A DNA stretch of 20,782 bases from Undivivens sp041654215 (GTDB lineage Bacteria > Omnitrophota > Gorgyraeia > Gygaellales > Profunditerraquicolaceae), in assembly GCA_041654215.1 (NCBI GenBank), contig JBAZDY010000020.1:1-20782 (forward strand). The letters run 5' to 3'. Shown piece by piece: positions 12,456 through 20,359 of the stretch (its first letter is position 1; every line of letters starts with the position of its first letter). Under the pieces are notes generated by a model, which did not search any database, had not been told where the DNA came from, and was given only the letters and a program-made list of their open reading frames with translations. A program made the position numbers and the translations under genes.

Positions 12456-13529
12456 ATGAACGATTCCGACATTAAAGACGCTTCTATTTCTCATCTTCGC
12501 GCCGGATTGATACAGCCTTTTCGCACCGCCCTCGGACAGCACGACAGTTTGAACAATCTGCTTTTTCGTCTGCGGCTCGCCGACGGCACTACAGGATGGG
12601 GCGAGGCGGCCGTCGCCTCCCACATCACCGGCGAGACCATCGAACAAACCTCCGGCAGTCTGCGCCTTGCCGCCCGGAAACTCCGCGGCAGAAACATCGC
12701 GGATTATCCGCGCCTTTCTTGTCTTCTGCATGAACTCTTTCCAGAGAATAAATCCGCGGCGGCGGCCGTGGAAACGGCCTTACTGGACGCCCTCACCAGG
12801 CGGTTGAGGATACCTCTCTGGAAGTTCTTCGGGAATAAACCGGCCGGATTCTCCACCGATATCACAATCGTCATCGCCGGACTGGAAGAAACAGAACAGT
12901 CCGCGCTGGAATTCTATAAGCGCGGCTTCAGGACATTCAAAGTGAAAATCGGCCGCGACCGCGACCTTGACCTAAAACGCGTGCTGGCGGTAAAAAAAGC
13001 CGCGCCGCGCTGCGATATCTATCTTGACGCTAACCAAGGATACAGTTCCCGCGAAACGCTTGAACTCGTGAGAGAACTGAAAGCACGGGGTGTTGTCCCC
13101 GCCCTGCTGGAACAACCAGTCCCCCGTGAAGACTGGGAAGGACTAAAGAGGGTCACCATGCTGGCCGGCGTTCCCGTCTGCGCCGACGAGAGCGTGCGCA
13201 ACATACCGGAATGCCTGCGCGCCATCCGAGAGAAAGCCGCGCACGTGATAAACATAAAGACTATGAAATCCGGTTTGATACAGGGGCGGGAGATCGCCAT
13301 GCTGGCGCGCTCCGCGGGAATGCAGCTGATGATCGGGGGAATGATGGAAAGCTCGCTGTCTATGACCGCCTCGGCGCATCTGGCGGCCGGCATGGGATGC
13401 TTCCGTTACGTTGATCTCGACACACCTTTCTTCATAAAATCCGGCCTCGCCGGAAATCCATACCTGAATTCAAAAGGAAAATACGACCTTTCAAAGGCTG
13501 AATCAGGCATCGGCATAATACCGGCATAA
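12456..13529 (+). CDS. Dipeptide epimerase (enolase superfamily, L-Ala-D/L-Glu type)
   Basis: A 357-residue enolase-superfamily enzyme of the dipeptide epimerase group (YcjG/YkfB relatives), which interconvert L-Ala-D-Glu and L-Ala-L-Glu during recycling of cell-wall peptides. The catalytic lysine pair is in FKVKIG (K162, K164). Metal ligands lie in DANQGY (D191), LEQPV (E219) and ADES (D244). The second catalytic lysine is K268 in NIKTMKSG, and MESSLSMTASAHLA with DLDTP closes the barrel as in the epimerases. The N-terminal capping domain spans about 1-130. The DUF819 membrane protein starts three bases after the stop, so both are probably co-transcribed. The family is certain; the exact dipeptide preference cannot be read by eye. 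Confidence 0.9.
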   Translation: MNDSDIKDASISHLRAGLIQPFRTALGQHDSLNNLLFRLRLADGTTGWGEAAVASHITGETIEQTSGSLRLAARKLRGRNIADYPRLSCLLHELFPENKSAAAAVETALLDALTRRLRIPLWKFFGNKPAGFSTDITIVIAGLEETEQSALEFYKRGFRTFKVKIGRDRDLDLKRVLAVKKAAPRCDIYLDANQGYSSRETLELVRELKARGVVPALLEQPVPREDWEGLKRVTMLAGVPVCADESVRNIPECLRAIREKAAHVINIKTMKSGLIQGREIAMLARSAGMQLMIGGMMESSLSMTASAHLAAGMGCFRYVDLDTPFFIKSGLAGNPYLNSKGKYDLSKAESGIGIIPA

Positions 13530-13532
13530 AAA

Positions 13533-14705
13533 ATGATTACCGGCACTTTTTCTCTTACGCTGGCGCTTCTTGGTATCGAAAGCGCGATACTTTATATCTC
13601 CGGCAGGCCGCGCTTCAAAAGATATTTCTCCATCCTGCCGCCGGTTTTCTGGATATACCTGGTACCGATGCTGGCTTCCAACTCCGGGATAATCCCCGCC
13701 AGCCATCCGCTTTACTCTTTTATCTCCGCAAATCTCCTGCCTGCCGCTCTTATACTCTTGCTGATTTCCTGTGATATCAAAGGCATTCTAAAATTGGGCA
13801 AACCGGCATTGATAATGATGCTCGCCGGGAGCCTGGGCATAATGACCGGGATCCCGCTGGTTTTCTCATTTATGCGTTATTGGGTAGGCAATGATATGTG
13901 GTCTGGATTCGGAGCCCTCTCCGGTTCCTGGATCGGCGGCAGCGCCAATATGATCGCGGTAAAAGAAGCCGTCAACACCCCGGACGCGGTATTTATGCCT
14001 ATGGTAATAGTGGACACCATTGTACCTTACGCCTGGATGGGAGTGCTCATCGCCGGGGCGTCTTTTCAAAAGCGTTATGACTTCTGGAACCGTTCCAACA
14101 CTTCAATATTACAGGGGCTCGCAGTAGATAACGCGGATACAGGGACCTCCGGGAGCGAAAGCCTGCGGCCGTCCGCTGCCGTGCTCCTGCTGTTTATAGC
14201 CGTTTCCGGCGTCCTTTTATCAGGTTTTGTCTCCGGCAGGCTGCCGGTAGTCAAAGATATCATCTCTCGTTACACTTGGATTATAATCACCTCTTCCCTG
14301 TTCGGGATCGCTGTTTCCTTCACTCCCGCCAAAGAGCTCGCAAACCGCGGCGCTTCCGGATTGGGATATTTCCTGCTTTATTTCGTACTTGTCTCAATCG
14401 GCGCCCGCGCCTCTGTCGCTGACCTCAACATCGCTTTTCTTCTGGTCCTGTCGGGGTGCCTGGTGGTGCTTTTTCAGGCAGCGGTGCTGATCGTTACAGG
14501 CAGGGTGATTAAAGCCCCTCTCTCTTTGCTGGCCGCTGCCAGTCAGGCTAATATAGGCGGAGCCGCTTCAGCCCCGGTGGTAGCCGGGATATACCGGACC
14601 GGATTGGCTCCCACGGGACTGCTGATGGCCATACTCGGAAATGTACTGGGGACCTATTGCGGGATCATCACGGCGCAGATCTGCCGCCTGATAAGTAAAG
14701 GATAG
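13533..14705 (+). CDS. DUF819-family integral membrane protein
   Basis: A 390-residue membrane protein with about ten to eleven hydrophobic helices, recognised as DUF819 (YjcL-like). Typical segments are GALSGSWIGGSANMIAVKEA at about residues 128-147, FLLYFVLVSIGARASVADL and AASQANIGGAASAPVVAGIY near the end. The two glycine- and asparagine-rich stretches resemble the repeated crossing helices of two-fold-symmetric secondary transporters. Its start is three bases after the epimerase stop and lacks a clear ribosome-binding site, so it probably depends on translation of the epimerase. Transport of cell-wall di- or tripeptides is suggested only by this pairing. Repeat copy B follows 42 bases downstream. 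Confidence 0.85.
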   Translation: MITGTFSLTLALLGIESAILYISGRPRFKRYFSILPPVFWIYLVPMLASNSGIIPASHPLYSFISANLLPAALILLLISCDIKGILKLGKPALIMMLAGSLGIMTGIPLVFSFMRYWVGNDMWSGFGALSGSWIGGSANMIAVKEAVNTPDAVFMPMVIVDTIVPYAWMGVLIAGASFQKRYDFWNRSNTSILQGLAVDNADTGTSGSESLRPSAAVLLLFIAVSGVLLSGFVSGRLPVVKDIISRYTWIIITSSLFGIAVSFTPAKELANRGASGLGYFLLYFVLVSIGARASVADLNIAFLLVLSGCLVVLFQAAVLIVTGRVIKAPLSLLAAASQANIGGAASAPVVAGIYRTGLAPTGLLMAILGNVLGTYCGIITAQICRLISKG

Positions 14706-14747
14706 GGTTCGGGGTCCCCCTTAGATAAACAATAAGGGCAAGTCTGC

Positions 14748-14918
14748 TCCGCATTTTCACACAGGTGAACACTTGGCTTTCCAATTAGCCAAGGTGTCAC
14801 ACAGGTGAACACTTTCACACGAGTGAACACTTGCCCCATTCCACACAAGGGCAAAGTGTTATTCCGATTGGTAAATCCGCCTTGAAAACCGGGGATTTCT
14901 GGGATAGGGGATTAAACT
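14748..14918. repeat. Dispersed hairpin-rich repeat, copy B (171 bp)
   Basis: Same orientation and nearly the same sequence as 10745-10936, with GATTGGTAAA replacing the 31-base segment found in copy A. It contains the same three 18-base units and the same two larger hairpins, and ends with the same GGGATAGGGGATTAAACT. It lies in the gene-free stretch 14706-15061 behind the DUF819 gene. The remainder, 14919-15061, holds no gene I can support. Confidence 0.8.
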
Positions 14919-15061
14919 ACGGCGCTGAAATGGAGTTGCCGGCGGAGTACAGAAACGCGGTTTTATGCGCTGGTATGGCTATGGTTTTGCCGGAACGGCT
15001 GCGCCAGCTAAGGGTTTTCTGCGCCCTGACGGCTGTCCCTCCCGCAAATAATACAATTCTT

Positions 15062-15370
15062 TCACTTTTTCCGCAAGATCCTGACGGACCAGATAATGAA
15101 GCGGACGACGCAGACGGACGGATAGCCGAACACGGCTATACCGGCCCCTGCCGACATCATATTGATATACGGCTCATAACCGGCAAGGGAATACCGCATA
15201 TTCTGCACGACCTTTGTCCTGGCTTTACGGTGCTGCGACAGATAATCTTCGTTCCAATGCCTGGCTGTGAGGTAAACGCCCAAACCGATTATCACGATGC
15301 CCAGCAGGATCAACCCTTCTCTGGCGACGATTCTTTTGATTCTTATACTACCTCCCGGGACGCGTCTCAC
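15062..15370 (-). CDS. Small two-helix membrane protein
   Basis: An unrecognised protein of up to 102 residues. One hydrophobic helix (LILLGIVIIGLGVYL) lies near the N-terminus and a second hydrophobic stretch (MMSAGAGIAVFGYPSVCVVRFIIWSV) near the C-terminus, separated by about 35 polar residues and ending in RILRKK. The GTG at 15370 overlaps the stop of the DUF6941 gene as GTGA. However, a strong GGGAGG sits eight codons further in, directly before an ATA codon at 15346 that would give MRIKRIVAREGLILL, which looks like a natural N-terminus. The true start may be that ATA, or the ATA may be a sequencing error or mutated ATG. Function unknown. Confidence 0.6.
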   Translation of the reverse strand: MRRVPGGSIRIKRIVAREGLILLGIVIIGLGVYLTARHWNEDYLSQHRKARTKVVQNMRYSLAGYEPYINMMSAGAGIAVFGYPSVCVVRFIIWSVRILRKK

Positions 15371-15774
15371 TGGCTCACCGCTGCGCCGCGCTCCCTTACG
15401 AATAACGGCAGCGACGCCTTCTGCTGCCCGTCTATCGCCAGATCGATGGAATATTCGCCGGCCCGCTCGAATTTCACGCCCTGTATATTAAGAATAAGGT
15501 TTGATGAGAACGACTTTTGTTCATCCGGGAAATTGATTGACAGATTCCCCTGCGCCGGGGGCATGACGTTCTTCCCGTCTATATCCACGAAATTCACAGC
15601 GACTTTGTGCTCCCCTCTTTCTATTTTCTCGAAACGCACCCTCAACACGATCGCGCACTGGGCGTGCACAGCCGGCAGTTTGCTCACCCGGATCGAATCG
15701 AACGCCCCAAGCATGTTAAGCTTCCCGTGATCGGCCGTTGCCGCGTCGCATAAGGCGAATATCTCTATCTGCAT
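15367..15774 (-). CDS. DUF6941-family protein
   Basis: A 135-residue soluble protein. The pattern IFALCDAATADHGKLNMLGAFDSI, then HAQCAIVLRVRFEKIERGEHKVAVNFVDIDGKNVMPP, and finally GEYSIDLAIDGQQKASLPLFV matches the DUF6941 family. Alternating strands suggest an immunoglobulin- or C2-like beta sandwich. The role is unknown. The start at 15774 is firm, because AAGGAGG lies seven bases before it; an upstream in-frame extension to 15870 has no ribosome site and is not conserved-looking. Its stop overlaps the next gene's GTG. A good promoter at 15967-15995 gives a leader of about 185 bases with GC-rich hairpins such as GCCGGC-TTCT-GCCGGC near 15891-15906. Confidence 0.8.
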   Translation of the reverse strand: MQIEIFALCDAATADHGKLNMLGAFDSIRVSKLPAVHAQCAIVLRVRFEKIERGEHKVAVNFVDIDGKNVMPPAQGNLSINFPDEQKSFSSNLILNIQGVKFERAGEYSIDLAIDGQQKASLPLFVRERGAAVSQ

Positions 15775-15966
15775 TTTAGGTCCTCCTTGTCCGTTCCGCC
15801 GTCTTCCATACTTCGCCGGCGCCGGGACCGTATTGTGCGCCGCTCCCTTCAGACAATCTTTGAAGGACAAGCGGTATTCCGCTCCGCGAACCGCCGGCAG
15901 AAGCCGGCTGAGTTTCTCTTAGGGGATAAAATATTCCATCACGGTGAATCCACTGTTCCCGTATTT

Positions 15967-15995
15967 ATTATACTTCCTCCCGCGGAATACATCAA
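15967..15995 (-). promoter_or_regulatory. Promoter for the DUF6941 gene
   Basis: On the minus strand TTGATG (15990-15995, 4 of 6) is separated by 17 bases from a perfect TATAAT (15967-15972). The stretch 15775-16062 between this gene and hydF holds this promoter and the hairpin-rich leader and no other gene. Confidence 0.7.
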
Positions 15996-16062
15996 TAAAT
16001 ACAGACCCTATCAATAAACAGTTATCGGGTTCAGGGAAGGACAAAGATACAATACTCCTCTT

Positions 16063-17310
16063 TCAGATTGACTTCTCCTTGTTTAAATACGCCTCCAGCG
16101 CCGCCGGGAAAGGAGATAATACCCGTTTTATTACACCCTGTAAAACCGATATCGCCAGGCCGTAATTGGTGACCGCAACGCCGGCTTCCCCGGCTTTTTC
16201 CACCCGGCTGAGCATCTCCCTGCGGGTGAGCATACAGCCTCCGCAGTGAATGATCAGTTTATACTCTTTTAAATTTTCCGGGTAATCTTTTCCGGAGGAA
16301 ACATCGATTTGAATGTCACCTCCGATATACTGCCTTAACCAGCGGGGTATCTTGACCCGTCCGATATCGTCCTCGATGGCGTGATGACTGCAAGCCTCGG
16401 AGATCAACACCTTGTCTGCCGGTCCAAGCTTTTGGATCACCGCCGCCGCTCTTGCCGCCCCGACCAGATCTCCTTTATACCGCGCGAAAAGTATTGAGAA
16501 AGTCGTGCATTTCACGCTCTCCGGAGTGTCGGCGGTCATCTTCAAAACCACCTGAGAATCGCAAACCACTAAGTCCGGCGGGTCCTTCAATCGCCTCAGC
16601 GCCGCCGCGTATTCCCTCTCCTTGACCACCAGCACCGCGGAATCGTTATCCAGCGCGTCCCGTATCGCCTGCACCTGCGGCAGGATCAGTCTGCCTTTAG
16701 GCGCCTGCAAGTCTATCGGAACGATAAGAACCGCCAGTCCTCCGGGAGGAAGCAAGTCGCCGATCAAAGCCGGCGGGTTAAAAAAGTCATCCGGACAACG
16801 TTCCAGAATCAACCTCTTTAAAGCCTCAATATATTTATCGCGACCGGCAATATCCAGGCTGGAGCAAACAAACACGCCGCCGGCCTTCTCTTTTATCATG
16901 TTAAGAAATTCCCTGTCGGGAATTCTCAAATCGGATTTATTCACGGCCGCGATCACCGGGATCAGCCTTTTTCCCGCCTCGGCTATAACCTGTTCCTCAT
17001 AACTGCCCCAATTCTGCGCCTCGGTCAAAAGCACCACGATATCCGAACGGTCAAAAACCTTATGCGTTTTCTTAAGCCTGACTGCGCCCAGGAGTGAACT
17101 ATCGTCAAGACCGGCTGTATCCAGAAAAACCACCGGCCCGACAGGCAAAAGCTCCATTATCTTCTCTACCACGTCAGTGGTAGTCCCCGGCATAGGCGAA
17201 GTTATCGCGGCGTCCTGCCCCGTGATCAGGTTCAAGAAACTGGATTTACCGACGTTGGTCCTTCCAAAAATACCGATATGCAGACGCAGTGATTTAGGGG
17301 TTTTTTTCAC
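16063..17310 (-). CDS. hydF: [FeFe]-hydrogenase maturation GTPase HydF
   Basis: A 415-residue GTPase and scaffold that receives the di-iron subcluster and delivers it to apo-hydrogenase. GTPase motifs are GRTNVGKS (16-23), PGTTTD (41-46), DTAGLDD (64-70) and NKSD (124-127). A dimerisation domain follows, and the C-terminal iron-sulfur site is complete: CSHH (C307, H309, H310) and HCGGC (C356, C359) followed by LTRREM. Length is that of known HydF. The start codon is GTG, lying inside the end of aspA (17-base overlap), so the genes are translationally coupled. It is the last gene of the hydG-aspA-hydF unit. No hydE or hydrogenase structural gene lies in this window. Confidence 0.95.
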   Translation of the reverse strand: MKKTPKSLRLHIGIFGRTNVGKSSFLNLITGQDAAITSPMPGTTTDVVEKIMELLPVGPVVFLDTAGLDDSSLLGAVRLKKTHKVFDRSDIVVLLTEAQNWGSYEEQVIAEAGKRLIPVIAAVNKSDLRIPDREFLNMIKEKAGGVFVCSSLDIAGRDKYIEALKRLILERCPDDFFNPPALIGDLLPPGGLAVLIVPIDLQAPKGRLILPQVQAIRDALDNDSAVLVVKEREYAAALRRLKDPPDLVVCDSQVVLKMTADTPESVKCTTFSILFARYKGDLVGAARAAAVIQKLGPADKVLISEACSHHAIEDDIGRVKIPRWLRQYIGGDIQIDVSSGKDYPENLKEYKLIIHCGGCMLTRREMLSRVEKAGEAGVAVTNYGLAISVLQGVIKRVLSPFPAALEAYLNKEKSI

Positions 17311-18688
17311 GCGATTGGTATCCTAAAGAAATAAGGTTATGCGGGTCAAACACTTTCCCGGTCAATTCCCGCCCAAGTCTCCCGGAAAGAAAAACACGCA
17401 GATCCTCCTCGCCGGAGTCTTTGAATTCCGCCAAGAGTTTTTCGGCCTTGTTATATCCGATATGCGGCAACAAAACGGCAATGATCGCCGGGCTGCGGTC
17501 AAAATACCAACGGCATCTTGTCTTGTCGGCGGTTATCCCCGCGGCGTGCGAAGCGAACACGCGGTTTACATTGATCAGAATATCTAGAGATTCCAGCAGC
17601 GCCTGGGCAATAACCGGCATAAATTCATTGATCTGCAAACTGCCGCGAGAACAAGCCTGGGTGATGATCAAATCATCGGCGATAACTTTCATCCCCGCTT
17701 GGATCGCCGCTTCCGGGACAACCGGATTGGACTTACCCGGCATAATCGAAGAACCAGCTTGTAATTGAGGCAACACTATCTCCCCGAGCAGATTCAATAA
17801 ACGCAGGTCGCCGGATATCTTTATCAGATTAGAGGCGTGCGCTTTCAATATCCCGGAAACCTCGGCGAAACAATCGTTGTTCGCCGTCTGGTCCACGACG
17901 TTCTCCCCGCGGGACAGGCCAAGGCCGGTAATCCTGCGCAGAGTCTCAATTACCAGAAAAATATAGTCACGGGGAGCGGTCAGTCCGGTTCCGATCGCCG
18001 TGCCGCCTATGTTCACCACCCGCAGACGCTCTTCGCATTTGAATACCCGCCAGCGGTCGCGCGCTATTGCCTCGCTGAAAGCCCCGAATTCCTGTCCCAA
18101 CGTCATAGGCACGGCCTCCTGCAATTCAGTCCTGCCTATCTTTACGACTCCGGAAAACTCCTTCTCTTTCTTCTGTAACGCCCCCTGCAAACCGACGATC
18201 CCGGCGCTCAGTTCGCGCAGTTTCAGGATTGCCGCGACCTTCAAAGCGGTAGGGTAAGTATCGTTGGTAGATTGATTAAGGTTGACGTCTTCTATAGGAT
18301 CGACAATCCTGTATTCCCCGGGCCGGCCTCCCAGTATCTCCTCCGCCCGGTTGGCAAGCACCTCGTTTACGTTCATATTGGTGGAAGTCCCGGCCCCGCC
18401 CTGTAAAGCGTCCAGTGGAAACTGGCCGCAAAGCTTTCCTTCGATCACTTCTTCGCAGGCGCCGATAACTGCCCGCGCTTTTTTCTCTTCCAGGAGTTTC
18501 AATTCCATATTAGTCCGGGCGCAGGCCTTCTTGACCAGGCAATACGCTCCAATCAGGGATGGATTGACCACGCGGCCGCTCAGGGAAAAGTTTTCCAGCG
18601 CCCTCTGCGTCTGAATCCCCCAGTAAACCCCGGCGGGAACTTTCAACTCGCCCAAAGCGTCCTTTTCTATACGGTATTCGTTCTTCAT
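17294..18688 (-). CDS. aspA: Aspartate ammonia-lyase in the hydrogenase maturation operon
   Basis: A 464-residue member of the fumarase/aspartase superfamily, best read as aspartate ammonia-lyase, which splits aspartate into fumarate and ammonia. The signature GSSIMPGKSNPVVPE begins at 312, with catalytic serine 314 in the mobile loop. GGAGTSTNMNVNEV (98-111), NQSTND (138-143) and GRTELQEAVPMTLGQEF (185-201) agree with aspartases; fumarases usually have GRTHLQDA here, and E188 replaces that histidine. The ATG lies 15 bases after hydG and the gene's end overlaps hydF. This location suggests it supplies ammonia for building the bridging amine of the H-cluster, or recycles a product. This is inference; a central-metabolism role is the alternative. 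Confidence 0.88.
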   Translation of the reverse strand: MKNEYRIEKDALGELKVPAGVYWGIQTQRALENFSLSGRVVNPSLIGAYCLVKKACARTNMELKLLEEKKARAVIGACEEVIEGKLCGQFPLDALQGGAGTSTNMNVNEVLANRAEEILGGRPGEYRIVDPIEDVNLNQSTNDTYPTALKVAAILKLRELSAGIVGLQGALQKKEKEFSGVVKIGRTELQEAVPMTLGQEFGAFSEAIARDRWRVFKCEERLRVVNIGGTAIGTGLTAPRDYIFLVIETLRRITGLGLSRGENVVDQTANNDCFAEVSGILKAHASNLIKISGDLRLLNLLGEIVLPQLQAGSSIMPGKSNPVVPEAAIQAGMKVIADDLIITQACSRGSLQINEFMPVIAQALLESLDILINVNRVFASHAAGITADKTRCRWYFDRSPAIIAVLLPHIGYNKAEKLLAEFKDSGEEDLRVFLSGRLGRELTGKVFDPHNLISLGYQSREKNP

Positions 18689-18703
18689 ATTATTTCCGCG
18701 GGT

Positions 18704-20212
18704 TTAGAAACAAAAATCGCGCTCTCCATTCTTGATCCTGCGATGGTATTCCTTGAAGGCTTTCACGACTTCCGGCGAGAAATCTGAGGGGGACCTCCGT
18801 TCGATCTCGGCGACCTCCTTGTTGATCAAATCTTCCCCGATCTCGCGCGTCTCTTCCCCGGCGAAATCATCCAACCATTCCTGAAAAGTCAGGACAGCGT
18901 TAAGTTTGCAAAAACAACCTTCCCTGCCGCTTTTAAGCATGCTCATTATGTTGTCCCCGGTCCTGCCGCAGCGGTAACCGGCGGTACAGAAAGAAGTAAT
19001 ATACCCCAGCGACGCCAGTTCCCTGATCACCTCGTCCAAAGAACGGTTGTCACCCAGTATAAACTGCTGTATTTTCTCTTCCTGCTCCTGAGTGCGCTCG
19101 CTGTATGCTCCAATCCCCACCCGGGAGGAAGCGTCCCTTTGCGTGCACATGGCGATCACCTCACGCATCATTTTAGGGGTTTCCCGGCAGGTCACAATCA
19201 TCCCCGCGTAGGGGATGGAAAGACGCAATACGGCTACAAGCTTCTTGAAATCCGCGTCGTTGACCCGATAAGCGCTGTCTTTAACGAAAGGAGTGTTCGC
19301 AGCCGGCTCCAACCTGGGGAAAGAGACCGTGTGCGGTCCTATGCCGAAAAAATCCTCCAGATCGCGGGCGTGCAATAGCAGTCCCATCACCTCGAAACGC
19401 CAATCGTAAAGCCCGAAGAGCGCGCCTATCGCCACGTCGTCTATGCCGGCCGCCATCGCCCTGTGCAGACTATAGAGCCTCCAGAGATAATCGCCCTTGA
19501 CGGTCCAATCCGGATGGACTTTGTTATACGTCGGCAAATGATACGTCTCCTGGAAAACCTGGTAGGTCCCCAACCCGGCATCCCTGATCTTCTTATAATC
19601 TTCCCCGCTCATCGGAGCAGCGTTGACGTTCACCCTGCGGATCGCCCCGCAGCCGCGGCGCGTCTTGACCTTAACGGAGTAAATCTCCCGCATCACCTCG
19701 CAGATATAATCTGCCCCGGAAGAGGGATGCTCCCCGAAAACCACCACCAACCGCTTATGACCCAGTTTGCCGGCAAGCATCTCTGTTTCTTTGCGCACCT
19801 CGGTTATACTCAACTGTCTTCGTTCAATGACGCTGTTGTCTCCGCGAAAACCGCAATAAGCGCAGTTGTTAACGCACAGACTGGAACAATAAAGCGGTGC
19901 AAAAGTCACGACTCTGTTATCGTAAACCTTTCTTTTGATGCGCGCCGAGGCGTCGAATATCTCCTCCCAAAGGGAGTTATCCCTCACGTTCAACAGGGCC
20001 GCGGTTTCCTCCGGCTTAAGGGTCTCGATATCCAAAGACCTGGCTATTATATCGCGCACCCTCTGCGGCGAGGCGTCCCGGCAAGATTTTAGCATGCCGA
20101 AAATCTTGCCCTCATCTATAAAAGTATTCCCACAGCGCAGATAACGAAGATATTCCTCCGCCCTGATCACCTTTGACTTAAAATCTTCCCTGCCGCGCAC
20201 AACACTATTCAT
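18704..20212 (-). CDS. hydG: [FeFe]-hydrogenase maturase HydG with altered C-terminal cluster motif
   Basis: A 502-residue radical-SAM enzyme. HydG cleaves tyrosine to provide CO and cyanide on iron for the H-cluster. The radical-SAM site CVNNCAYC (C113, C117, C120) is complete and follows FAPLYCSSL. The barrel continues with GTYQVFQETYHLPTYNKVHP, GIDDVAIGALFGLYDWRFEV and HTVSFPRLEPA, all HydG-like. The C-terminal domain should carry CX2CX22C for the auxiliary cluster that holds the extra iron; here it reads C409-T-A-G412-Y-R-C415 with C435, so the middle cysteine is glycine and a new cysteine stands three residues later. The start at 20212 is chosen for AAGGTG five bases upstream; an ATG at 20236 lacks a ribosome site. 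It is the first gene of the operon. Confidence 0.93.
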   Translation of the reverse strand: MNSVVRGREDFKSKVIRAEEYLRYLRCGNTFIDEGKIFGMLKSCRDASPQRVRDIIARSLDIETLKPEETAALLNVRDNSLWEEIFDASARIKRKVYDNRVVTFAPLYCSSLCVNNCAYCGFRGDNSVIERRQLSITEVRKETEMLAGKLGHKRLVVVFGEHPSSGADYICEVMREIYSVKVKTRRGCGAIRRVNVNAAPMSGEDYKKIRDAGLGTYQVFQETYHLPTYNKVHPDWTVKGDYLWRLYSLHRAMAAGIDDVAIGALFGLYDWRFEVMGLLLHARDLEDFFGIGPHTVSFPRLEPAANTPFVKDSAYRVNDADFKKLVAVLRLSIPYAGMIVTCRETPKMMREVIAMCTQRDASSRVGIGAYSERTQEQEEKIQQFILGDNRSLDEVIRELASLGYITSFCTAGYRCGRTGDNIMSMLKSGREGCFCKLNAVLTFQEWLDDFAGEETREIGEDLINKEVAEIERRSPSDFSPEVVKAFKEYHRRIKNGERDFCF

Positions 20213-20260
20213 TTTCACCTTCTCTCTTGCTTGCATGGCGTATGAACAGGACTAAAGGAC

Positions 20261-20350
20261 AAAAAACCCCGGCCTGGGAACAAACAGACTAGGGTCATAA
20301 TCTTTTAACGCTAGTCCCTTGGTTTCAGAGCAAAGCTCCTATTCCTCAGG
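20261..20350 (-). ncRNA. Riboswitch-like leader of the hyd operon
   Basis: The leader can close as a three-way junction. P1 pairs CCTGAGGAA (20350-20342) with TTCCCAGG (20280-20273), with one bulged A. P2 is GGAGC-TTT-GCTC (near 20328-20339). P3 is GACTAG (20316-20311) with CTAGTC (20292-20287). The 3' strand of P1 overlaps TCCC, the left arm of a short terminator TCCC-AGGCC-GGGG that runs into six T (20266-20261). P1 and the terminator therefore exclude each other. G-U pairs occur on this strand. No known riboswitch class is recognised. Confidence 0.45.
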
Positions 20351-20359
20351 TATATAAGT

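Noticed and set aside
12354..12731. Minus-strand frame of 125 codons at the epimerase start
   Set aside because: Runs antisense to the conserved epimerase N-terminal domain, has no ribosome site and matches nothing.
14919..15061. tRNA or other RNA gene after repeat copy B
   Set aside because: Some GC-rich inverted repeats are present, but no cloverleaf, T-loop GTTCGA-type sequence or known RNA signature could be built.
14831..15730. Long plus-strand frame of 299 codons
   Set aside because: It starts inside repeat copy B and then runs antisense across the small membrane protein and the DUF6941 gene, both of which have clear family or ribosome-site support. Its translation shows no recognisable domain.
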